Below, piece by piece: positions 26,816 through 33,317 of a stretch of 39,028 nt of DNA. The notes beneath the pieces are model-generated. The model was not told where the DNA came from. It was given only the letters and a program-made list of their open reading frames with translations, and made no database searches. This DNA comes from Rubripirellula obstinata (GTDB lineage: Bacteria; Planctomycetota; Planctomycetia; Pirellulales; Pirellulaceae), in the NCBI RefSeq assembly GCF_001642955.1, contig NZ_LWSK01000056.1:1-39028 (forward strand), in the 5' to 3' direction. Position 1 is the stretch's first letter, and each line of letters opens with the position of its first letter. Made by a program: the position numbers and the translations under genes.

Positions 26816-26892
26816 GTAGGCCGTAGCGAGTGAAGCGAGTTACGGCATCTTTCGCAGCACTGCCGTAACTCGCTTCACTCGCTAGGGCCTAC
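26816..26892. repeat. Inverted repeat in the 26686-27027 gap
   Basis: The arms at 26816-26847 and 26861-26892 match in 31 of 32 positions, with a 13-nt loop. They begin and end with gtaggcc/ggcctac. They would form a strong stem between the divergently read GAF-HlyD and lipoprotein genes. A half copy of the same sequence lies at 29487-29517. The rest of this 342-bp gap shows no gene; it must carry the promoters of both neighbours, but I do not see clear boxes. Confidence 0.85.
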
Positions 26893-27027
26893 TTTTGGAC
26901 TTTTGGCCGATTTGCGGGCCTGCAACCGCAAACTGAAATTTGTGGTTTCTAACCTTGACACCCTTGCCCAGCAATTTCTACGGTCGGGCTGAAACGAGTA
27001 CGTTTTCTGATTGGAAGGCAGGCAGGG

Positions 27028-28176
27028 ATGCTAAGCGACAATATAAAAGACACAAAAAATCAAGCTACGAAGAATGCCCGCGTGAGACATGTCGACGCGG
27101 GACATGTCGACGCGGGATGCAGGGCCACACATCTGTCGATGTTGACTGCGGTCACGATCACGACACTGCTTTGGTGTGGATGCCGAAGTGTGCCGGGGCT
27201 GAACCGATTCGTACGCTCAAGCGAGCCCTCGGCGGATGTCTTAGCAGGCACTGGACCGAGCGCGACTTATCCTGCGCCGCCAAGCGTTTCGGCGACGCCA
27301 CAAGCCATTGCATCCATTGCTGGCGGCACGAAAGCACCGTCCGCAGGTTCTGTTCCATCAATCGGCGGACCATCGAACAGTGTTCCATCGATGGGGCCGA
27401 ATCCTTCGCCTAAAACAGCTCAAGTCGCTGGAGTTGACGTCTCGCCCGGCTACGCCACGCCGGCAACCAACTACGCGGCCGCGAACGCCAACGGTGTTTA
27501 CAGCAAGCCGCGGAGCAACGTTAGCGGTGCGGCAAAGCCTTCGCCCTACACGTTTGGAAGCAAAACATTTACGCCTAAAACGGCTCCCGAGACTTCTCCC
27601 GTGTTGCCGGTCACCAATCATGGCAGCACTGGCGATAGCGTCTACGCCAAGTCAAGCTTTGGCTTGCCAGCAACGACAGCGGGGATGGGGAATCCAGCTC
27701 CAGCAGGAACTGGGCCGGTCGCTGGCGGCAACTACACGGCTCCGCCAAGCGTGACCTCACCGACTTCCCCTGGTTCCACTTCGATCGCCAGCGGCAAGAA
27801 GTCCGGCAGCGGGTTCACTCTGCCGACCAATGTTCCGGTGACCAACGCTCCGGCAACCAATATGGCGGCAACCAATATGGCGGCAACCAATGTTGGGCCG
27901 ACCAATTTACCGGCAACCGCGACTGCTTCCATCACGCCGCCCGCCGCAGCGCCAAGCAAGTCGGCCGGTTCGGCGACGCCCTTCGGAATGCCAAGTTCAG
28001 ATAATGCGGCCGCGCCGGCAGCGGTTTATTCGACCGCCAATTCCTCAGGCAGTTTGACGACCAGTCCGACGCCGACCAAGCAAGGCAGTTACATGCCCGG
28101 CAGTACCGGTAAGAGCAGCATCTATCCAGCGAACAGTCAAGAAACGCCTGCAACTTCCGGAACATTTTTCCGGTAG
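27028..28176 (+). CDS. Pro/Ala/Thr-rich lipoprotein, function unknown
   Basis: This is a 382-residue protein with low complexity almost throughout: Pro, Ala, Thr, Ser, Gly and Asn dominate, as in surface or wall-spanning linkers. A hydrophobic segment (about 38-50) ends in LLWCGC, a plausible lipobox with Cys near residue 50 or 52. The first 37 residues are polar and basic and contain the duplicated VDAGHVDAG. An internal ATG at 27139 is a possible alternative start. The region around 27848-27920 encodes Asn-Met-Ala-Ala-Thr-Asn repeats (ATNMAATNMAATNVGPTNLPAT). There is no recognised domain. It is transcribed away from the GAF-HlyD operon. Confidence 0.7.
   Translation: MLSDNIKDTKNQATKNARVRHVDAGHVDAGCRATHLSMLTAVTITTLLWCGCRSVPGLNRFVRSSEPSADVLAGTGPSATYPAPPSVSATPQAIASIAGGTKAPSAGSVPSIGGPSNSVPSMGPNPSPKTAQVAGVDVSPGYATPATNYAAANANGVYSKPRSNVSGAAKPSPYTFGSKTFTPKTAPETSPVLPVTNHGSTGDSVYAKSSFGLPATTAGMGNPAPAGTGPVAGGNYTAPPSVTSPTSPGSTSIASGKKSGSGFTLPTNVPVTNAPATNMAATNMAATNVGPTNLPATATASITPPAAAPSKSAGSATPFGMPSSDNAAAPAAVYSTANSSGSLTTSPTPTKQGSYMPGSTGKSSIYPANSQETPATSGTFFR
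27086..27115 (+). repeat. Perfect 15-bp tandem duplication in lipoprotein gene
   Basis: The unit gacatgtcgacgcgg occurs twice head to tail at 27086-27100 and 27101-27115. It adds five codons in frame (the HVDAG repeat) ahead of the hydrophobic segment, so copy number can change without shifting the frame. Confidence 0.85.
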
Positions 28177-28182
28177 TGCTTT

Positions 28183-28587
28183 CTAGCCGGCCAGCGTTTC
28201 GATTCTTCGCGTTTCGCTGACCAGTTTTAGGGCGTAATAGGTTCCAATCGCCGCTGCCACGCCGAATGCGTCCGCGATAAAGTCCTGGTAATCCGGGACT
28301 CGACCGGGAACCAAGCTTTGCGTGATCTCGTCCACCGCGGCGTAGATCAAGCAAACGATCGCGATTATCCCAAATCGCTTGACGTAGTTTCGCGAATTGG
28401 TCACATAGCAAAGCAGAATCGCCAACCCAAAGAAGGCGAGGAAATGCTTGCTCTTGTCATGCATCTTCGGTGAAAAATCCATCACACTGGGCAAGTGCGT
28501 GCCCGTGAAGATCGCAATCCAATAGACCGCTAAACAGAGAATCGCCAGACGGATCCCAAAAACATTGAATCGTGTGACAGGTCGCAT
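28183..28587 (-). CDS. VanZ-family membrane protein
   Basis: This is a 134-residue protein with four hydrophobic segments (about 10-28, 47-62, 70-87 and 104-122). The motif pattern HDKSKHFLAFFGLA...AAVDEITQSLVPGRVPDYQDFIADAFGV is diagnostic of VanZ-like proteins (conserved DE.xQ, R..D..D...N/G). VanZ is linked to teicoplanin resistance in Gram-positives, but most relatives have no known role. Here no van genes are near. It converges with the lipoprotein gene (6 bp apart). Confidence 0.88.
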   Translation of the reverse strand: MRPVTRFNVFGIRLAILCLAVYWIAIFTGTHLPSVMDFSPKMHDKSKHFLAFFGLAILLCYVTNSRNYVKRFGIIAIVCLIYAAVDEITQSLVPGRVPDYQDFIADAFGVAAAIGTYYALKLVSETRRIETLAG

Positions 28588-28629
28588 TTAAAAAGGCTTG
28601 CGTTTAAGTTGGGTTCAGGTGTGGCTTTC

Positions 28630-28771
28630 GGAACTGTCCCGAAATGACTTCATGAGATTCGATTCCCCAAATCCCAACCCGAACGCGTAAGCGAGGGATT
28701 TACACGTCAAACGAGATCCCTCGCTTACGCGTTCGGGTTGGGAAATCGGGAACTTAATTCAGGACAGTTTC
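28630..28771. mobile_element. MITE-like element A (142 bp)
   Basis: The ends are imperfect inverted repeats: ggaactgtcccgaaatgact at the left, and the right end reads inverted as gaaactgtcctgaattaagt. The flanks TTTC at 28626-28629 and 28772-28775 look like a 4-bp target duplication. Inside lies a perfect 27-bp palindrome with arms 28673-28699 and 28716-28742 (16-nt loop). There is no coding capacity, so movement would need an outside transposase. A broken relative with the same palindrome flanks the IS element at 31326-33250. The remainder of the 28588-28987 gap holds nothing else recognisable. Confidence 0.8.
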
Positions 28772-28987
28772 TTTCTTGCCGATCTCGCCGTACTTTACCT
28801 AGATTGAAATCGAATTGAAGGGGATCCCAGCGTGAATGGTTTTGCCAATACGCGGTCGTTTTTTCCTTTTTTTGCCTCGATTCAGGCTTCCTGAGACTGG
28901 AAGCTGACCGTCCTTCTAAGCATCCCGAAACGACCTTGATTGCTAGCAAGCTTGACTGGGAACGACATCCAAGGAAAAGGCCATCCG

Positions 28988-29485
28988 TTGAACGAACTAG
29001 ATATCCAGCGACCACTTGCACTCGATTTTGATCAGCACTGGATGCAGCGAGCGCTCGAAATGGCGATGCAGGCTGAGGTGGCCGAGGAGGTTCCGGTGGG
29101 AGCAATCATCGTGCGAGATGGAATGGCGATCGCCGCCGCTCGCAACGAACGCGAAGCCCTGAAAGACCCGACGGCACATGCGGAAATGATCGCGATCACT
29201 CAGGCGGCGGCGGCAATGGAGGATTGGCGTTTGGAACAATGCACGCTGTACGTCACTTTGGAGCCTTGCATCATGTGTGCGGGCGCGATTTTGCAATCGC
29301 GAATTCCCAGGGTCGTTTTTGGTGCTCACGATCCCAAAGGAGGAGCGGTCGGCAGTTTGTACCAGGTTTTGGAAGATTCCCGGCTGAACCACCGATGTGA
29401 TGTTGCGTCAGGTGTGATGGGCGACGCCTGCGGCCAAATCCTGACGCGGTTTTTCGCTGAACGTCGGCGATTGGGTAAGAAATAA
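28988..29485 (+). CDS. tadA: tRNA-specific adenosine deaminase TadA
   Basis: This is a 165-residue zinc deaminase that converts A34 to inosine in the wobble position of tRNA-Arg(ACG), an essential step. The zinc/catalytic motif HAE (His64, Glu66, in TAHAEMIAI) and PCIMC (Cys94 and Cys97, in LEPCIMCAGAI) are intact. The start is TTG 28988, with AAGGAAAAGG just upstream; the in-frame TTG at 28940 adds 16 residues with no family support. Length is normal for TadA. A half-copy of a hairpin repeat begins two bases after the stop. Confidence 0.95.
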   Translation: MNELDIQRPLALDFDQHWMQRALEMAMQAEVAEEVPVGAIIVRDGMAIAAARNEREALKDPTAHAEMIAITQAAAAMEDWRLEQCTLYVTLEPCIMCAGAILQSRIPRVVFGAHDPKGGAVGSLYQVLEDSRLNHRCDVASGVMGDACGQILTRFFAERRRLGKK

Positions 29486-29486
29486 A

Positions 29487-29517
29487 GGTAGGCCGTCGCG
29501 AGTGGAGCGAGTTACGG
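29487..29517. repeat. Half copy of the 26816 repeat
   Basis: The 31 bases match one arm of the inverted repeat at 26816-26892 with two or three differences (starting gtaggccgtcgcgag). No opposite arm follows, so it is a solo arm. The rest of 29486-29798 has no gene. Confidence 0.7.
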
Positions 29518-29798
29518 CGTTACGCGCCCGAGGAACGACGCATAACTTTAACGGTTAGTGAATGATTGACGTTCTTGCGGCTTCTCCGTTTTTTGCGGTT
29601 TCTTTCGGTAAAGAAGCTAAGCCTTCTGGCTAGACCTAGCCGATACTATCAACACAACCGGACTCGGACTGTCCCGCTACGCCTATGAATTGGCGTGCAG
29701 GTGTCCCGGTCGTGGTAGCAGGGCTGTCAGGCCCGAAACAGGTCTCTGAGCATCGTTCGCTCGGATGAATCATCAACTGCAAGACGGTGGAACAAGCG

Positions 29799-30959
29799 AT
29801 GTCGGTACGGAAACTGACGGCAGGTGTGCTCACAATCCTAGCAATGCTGGGCTCGATCGCCGGTGTAAGCGCACAAGAACATTTTAATAATCTGCCACCG
29901 GCGGATCCTTTCGCATTCGACCCCGACTTTCGTTGGTTCGAGCCGGTCTACAACATGGACTTGGCGGACATGAAAGCCAAGCACAGGGCACCGACCGGTT
30001 GGTTCGGCACCTACGATCGGCTTAGCTTGTACGGTTCGCGTCCCGAAACAAACGACTCGCAATCCGCAGAAACCAAGTTAGATAACGGCTGGGGACATCG
30101 CTACGAAGTCGGTTATATGACGCCGGAGAAAAGCGGTTGGACGTTCAATTGGACTGAAATGGGTGTGTCGGAGGGAAACTATATCCGGCACGAAGCGGCG
30201 AACCGCGTCAACGAAAACGCAATCGTTTCAAATGTCCAACAGGATTCATTTCCATTCGAGACCAATGTTCCCGGCACGAATTACCGCTTCTTTGACGTCG
30301 GCGACAGCACGAACATTTTTAACTACGACAGCTACGAACTAAACCGAACTTGGCGAATGGAACCGTATCATTACGGCGGTATCCTTGAACCGATGATTGG
30401 CGTTCGATGGATGCGGATCGATGACATCAGCCTTTCGACACGCCTGAATACCGATGGAGACTTGACCGGTGCCGGTGTGATCGGCGACCTGCCCGGTTTC
30501 GACCAGTTGTTGTCTGATCAATCGATCACTGAAAACGAAATGTTCGGTGGTCAAATTGGGTTTCGATACTTCAAGTACCGTGATCGCTTCACCTACTCAG
30601 CCGACTTTCGAGTGTTTTCCGGCGGTAATTGGCAGTGCTCAACATCCTTTTCAGATGAATTGTTGATCGATTACGGCGGTACACCGGTTGGCGAAGGAGA
30701 CGATGTTGTCGGCGTGCAACGTGACCGCACCGCAACCACCTACGAACGCAACGAAGACATCTTTGTTGGTTTCGATGTGCGAGGCGAGCTCGGTTATCAG
30801 TTGACGAAAATGGTTTCCATCCGAGCGGGTTTCCAAATCATCGATATCGGTACCGGGCTTTGGCGTGGTGGCTCTCAACAAGGGCGGATCACCGGTGGCG
30901 ATATGGATCAAGACTTGTTCATGGTCGGCGGAACCTTCGGTCTTTCATTGAATCACTAA
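29799..30959 (+). CDS. Predicted outer-membrane beta-barrel protein
   Basis: This is a 386-residue protein with a clear signal peptide: VRKLTAGVLTILAMLGSIAGVSAQE, cleavage probably after VSA. The mature part alternates aromatic and polar residues (WFGTYDRLSLYGS, GWTFNWTEMGVSEGNYI, QIGFRYFKYRDRFTYSADFRVFSG) and ends FMVGGTFGLSLNH, a typical strand-rich C-terminus. Such BBP7-like proteins are common in planctomycetes, which I recall as a family rather than from a search. The function is unknown. ATG 29799 is chosen; the GTG at 29787 would place extra residues before the signal. A strong terminator follows. Confidence 0.78.
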   Translation: MSVRKLTAGVLTILAMLGSIAGVSAQEHFNNLPPADPFAFDPDFRWFEPVYNMDLADMKAKHRAPTGWFGTYDRLSLYGSRPETNDSQSAETKLDNGWGHRYEVGYMTPEKSGWTFNWTEMGVSEGNYIRHEAANRVNENAIVSNVQQDSFPFETNVPGTNYRFFDVGDSTNIFNYDSYELNRTWRMEPYHYGGILEPMIGVRWMRIDDISLSTRLNTDGDLTGAGVIGDLPGFDQLLSDQSITENEMFGGQIGFRYFKYRDRFTYSADFRVFSGGNWQCSTSFSDELLIDYGGTPVGEGDDVVGVQRDRTATTYERNEDIFVGFDVRGELGYQLTKMVSIRAGFQIIDIGTGLWRGGSQQGRITGGDMDQDLFMVGGTFGLSLNH

Positions 30960-30980
30960 ACGACTGGTCCAAAACCACCA

Positions 30981-31028
30981 ACGAAAAAACGCATGGTCGG
31001 ACAAATGTCCAACCATGCGTTTTTTCGT
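30981..31028. terminator. Bidirectional rho-independent terminator
   Basis: A perfect 16-bp stem joins 30981-30996 (acgaaaaaacgcatgg) and 31013-31028 (ccatgcgttttttcgt), with an inner ggac/gtcc stem in the loop. The A-run on one side and T-run on the other allow termination on both strands. It serves the barrel gene ending at 30959 and the small minus-strand gene ending at 31050. Confidence 0.92.
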
Positions 31029-31049
31029 GATCGCATAAATGCGTTTTGC

Positions 31050-31232
31050 TTAGCTCTTGATCTCGAGCGAACGAAGTTCTTCCAGTTCGACATTCAAGCG
31101 ATGACGAAGAGGACTTTCGGGACGAAGCTCCACTTCGAGTAGTTCTTCGGCTTTCTCGAACACCTCTTCGGTGCGTTCGGACGTGTTCATCAATTCACGG
31201 AACATCGTTTCAACAGTGGACTCGGTAAGCAA
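31050..31232 (-). CDS. Small 60-residue acidic helical protein
   Basis: This is a helical, Glu-rich protein (TMFRELMNTSERTEEVFEKAEELLEVELRPE) with no known function. The start is TTG 31232, because AAGGAG lies 6 nt upstream, an unusually good ribosome site for this genome. An upstream TTG at 31247 would place that site inside the gene. It shares the bidirectional terminator with the barrel gene. Small proteins of this kind are easily missed by gene finders. Confidence 0.65.
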   Translation of the reverse strand: MLTESTVETMFRELMNTSERTEEVFEKAEELLEVELRPESPLRHRLNVELEELRSLEIKS

Positions 31233-31325
31233 ATCAAACTCCTTCAAATATGGGCGCTATGGACGGGCTAACCTAAGTTTAGAATAGCTATCTGGAACCG
31301 CAAGGGCTAAAGCGCTTACCACTTA

Positions 31326-31372
31326 GAAACTGTCACGAAACAACTTCGCAATTTCCCAACCCGAATGCGTAA
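31326..31372. mobile_element. Left part of an interrupted element-A copy
   Basis: It starts gaaactgtcacgaaac, like element A, and contains the left arm of the same palindrome (from cccaacccgaatgcg at 31355). It stops at gcgtaa, where element B is inserted. Its continuation is at 33202-33250, beyond the IS. Confidence 0.78.
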
Positions 31373-31516
31373 GGAACTGTCCCGAAATAACTTCCTGGTT
31401 TTCCCGTAGCTGATCCCGCCAGGGTTCAGTTCACTACTAGCTGTACCCGACTGAACCCTGGCGGGCCCAGCTACGAAAGACTTCGCCAAATACGGAACTT
31501 GTTTCAGGACAGTTCC
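31373..31516. mobile_element. MITE-like element B (144 bp)
   Basis: The ends ggaactgtcc and ggacagttcc are perfect 10-bp inverted repeats, part of longer imperfect ones shared with element A. Inside is a different palindrome (arms of about 26 nt starting cgtagctg and ending cagctacg, two mismatches). The 3-bp flanks TAA at 31370-31372 and 31517-31519 are a likely target duplication, and removing B restores gcgtaagcg of element A. No coding sequence. Confidence 0.8.
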
Positions 31517-31519
31517 TAA

Positions 31520-33197
31520 CCCGGATATTGCATCCGTAGATTTTATAGCGGCCGGATTTTGGCTTGCGGTAGCTTTGGGTTGAAGCCGGGCGATTTGGAT
31601 AGAATTTTGCGATGCGGTTGCACAACGCCCCTTACCCCGCTGGCCGATTTCGCCATCAAGTTGATGCGTTCGCGACGCGATCGGGCGCGCTAGTCACTGC
31701 CGCAAAGACGACCGAGCACCGCGTGGTACACCGGGCGATAAGCGTAGGTCTCCGAGAGATGAAACATCACCCGGCGGACACTGCTGACCACGCGAGCAGA
31801 GATCTTCAGCAACCGCAAGCGAATCGTATCGACTCGCCAACGCGATGCCCCGGTTCCACTCAAGCCGATCCGCCGAAGACCGTCGACCAGAACGTAAGCA
31901 AACGATGAAAGAAGAAGCCGAAACTGATTAGCCACAAACTTGCTGCAACTGGTGCGGTCGGAAAACAAAAACAACTGTTGCTCCTTGATCCGATTCTCCA
32001 TCTCACCGCGAATGCAGTAACGTTCGGCGTAGAACTTCTCCGGGTCCAAGCATGGCGAACACGCCTGGGTAGCCGTCGCCGCCGGACCGCAAAACAGTTC
32101 CGGAAGATTCGTCACGACGAACCGCTGATTACGTCCTTTGTTGCCGTGCTCGCTTTTGCCGACGATCCAGCGCGTCGTCTTCCATCGCTTCGCCCGATAC
32201 TTGATCCAGCGAAAATGACGGGCCGTTTTCCCGGTGCGTTTGTACTCGCAATGAGAGGCGATGCTTTCATACACCATGTCCTGTTTGATGCGGGAATTCA
32301 CGCCAAAACCCAGCACATAGCCGACGTCGTTTCGTTCACACCAACGCATCAGATTCGGCTTGGAAAAATCGGTGTCTCCGCGAACGATGATCTTCACATC
32401 AGGAAAACGCTGCCGGATCGCACCCACGAGAAGTTTGATAATCGGTCGAACATGTTTCGCTCCGCCATCTCCGCTGCTTCGCAAGTACGAGACAAGAAGC
32501 TGGTCGCCGCAAAAGACGTATAGGGGCAGGAAGCAATAGCGATCGTAGTAACCGTTGAAGAATCGTTTCTCTTGTTCGCCATGAACCGGGTCGTCAGTGG
32601 AATCAATATCAAGAACGATTTCGTCGGGAGCCTCGTCGTAACTGTCCAGGAAAGTTTGGACGAGAATCTCATGCAGCTCGAAGCAGGTTCTTTTGTCGAT
32701 GCGATTTTCCAATCTTGAGATTGTCGATGGACTCGCCAGCGGGATGTAGTCGTCATCGCCGGGGGACTGATCAAGACTTCTTTGTGCAGCGACGTGAAAA
32801 GCGGGATCGTCTCTGAGTTGTTGATGATCGTTGGCATCTTCGTAGCCAGCGGCGATGCCAAAGACTCGGCTGGTGAGGATTTCTGCCTGAGTGTGCGTGG
32901 TGTAGATCGGATCACGAGGATCGGGGATCACCTGAGCGACCCGATTGATGAGATTGAGCTTCCGATCGACCTCTCGCAGTAGCAGCAGTCCGGCATCGGT
33001 GGTGATGGTTCCACCGGTGAAATCGGCGTCGACGGCCTTGCGTCGCAGTCGTTTCAGAGTGGGCTCTTTTGGTTTACGCTGTGTCATTCGCGTCGGGCCT
33101 TTGTTTGGGGGTCTTGAGTTGTGTTAAACCCAATGTATTCCCAGGCAAAGGTTCGCGCGAGCCGGCTAAGATTGAATCCGCGGATGCAATATCCGGG
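31520..33197 (-). mobile_element. Complete IS1380-family insertion sequence (1678 bp)
   Basis: The element is bounded by inverted ends: cccggatattgcatccg at 31520-31536 and its exact complement at 33181-33197, with looser matching for about 20 bp further. The 4-bp direct repeat CTAA flanks it at 31516-31519 and 33198-33201, the duplication length known for IS1380. One intact transposase gene lies inside on the minus strand. It is full-length and so may be active. It inserted at the junction made when element B landed in element A. Confidence 0.9.
31690..33087 (-). CDS. IS1380-family DDE transposase
   Basis: This is a 465-residue enzyme of normal length for IS1380. The DDE catalytic residues are visible: DIDSTDD (first Asp at 160-166), RGDTDFSKP (second Asp near 238), and GEMENRIKEQQLFLFSD (Glu in the third block, near 353). 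The basic N-terminus (KRLRRKAVDADFTGGTITTDAGLLLLREVD) is family-typical. No frameshift or stop interrupts it. The gene is alone in its element, and ends inside the IS ends. Confidence 0.93.
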   Translation of the reverse strand: MTQRKPKEPTLKRLRRKAVDADFTGGTITTDAGLLLLREVDRKLNLINRVAQVIPDPRDPIYTTHTQAEILTSRVFGIAAGYEDANDHQQLRDDPAFHVAAQRSLDQSPGDDDYIPLASPSTISRLENRIDKRTCFELHEILVQTFLDSYDEAPDEIVLDIDSTDDPVHGEQEKRFFNGYYDRYCFLPLYVFCGDQLLVSYLRSSGDGGAKHVRPIIKLLVGAIRQRFPDVKIIVRGDTDFSKPNLMRWCERNDVGYVLGFGVNSRIKQDMVYESIASHCEYKRTGKTARHFRWIKYRAKRWKTTRWIVGKSEHGNKGRNQRFVVTNLPELFCGPAATATQACSPCLDPEKFYAERYCIRGEMENRIKEQQLFLFSDRTSCSKFVANQFRLLLSSFAYVLVDGLRRIGLSGTGASRWRVDTIRLRLLKISARVVSSVRRVMFHLSETYAYRPVYHAVLGRLCGSD

Positions 33198-33250
33198 CTA
33201 AGCGCGGGATCTTGTTTGACGCGGAAATCCCTCGCTTACGCGTTCGGGTT
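33198..33250. mobile_element. Right part of the interrupted element-A copy
   Basis: After the CTAA duplication the sequence resumes with gcgcgggat and then atccctcgcttacgcg (33227-33250), the right arm of the element-A palindrome. The expected right end (ggacagttt) is missing, so this copy is also truncated at its right end. Confidence 0.75.
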
Positions 33251-33317
33251 ACGATTTTGCTGGCATCCAATCGATTGAAGTTCTTTCGCGGCAATGCTTC
33301 AATCAATCAAGGGCAAA

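Noticed and set aside
28183-28587. Glycopeptide resistance locus from the VanZ-like gene
   Set aside because: No vanA, vanH, vanX or regulators nearby; VanZ-like proteins are widespread without such a role.
31612-31908. Plus-strand 98-residue reading
   Set aside because: It is antisense to the transposase 3' end and the IS end.
31978-32523. Plus-strand 181-residue reading
   Set aside because: Fully antisense to the transposase, which has clear DDE motifs.
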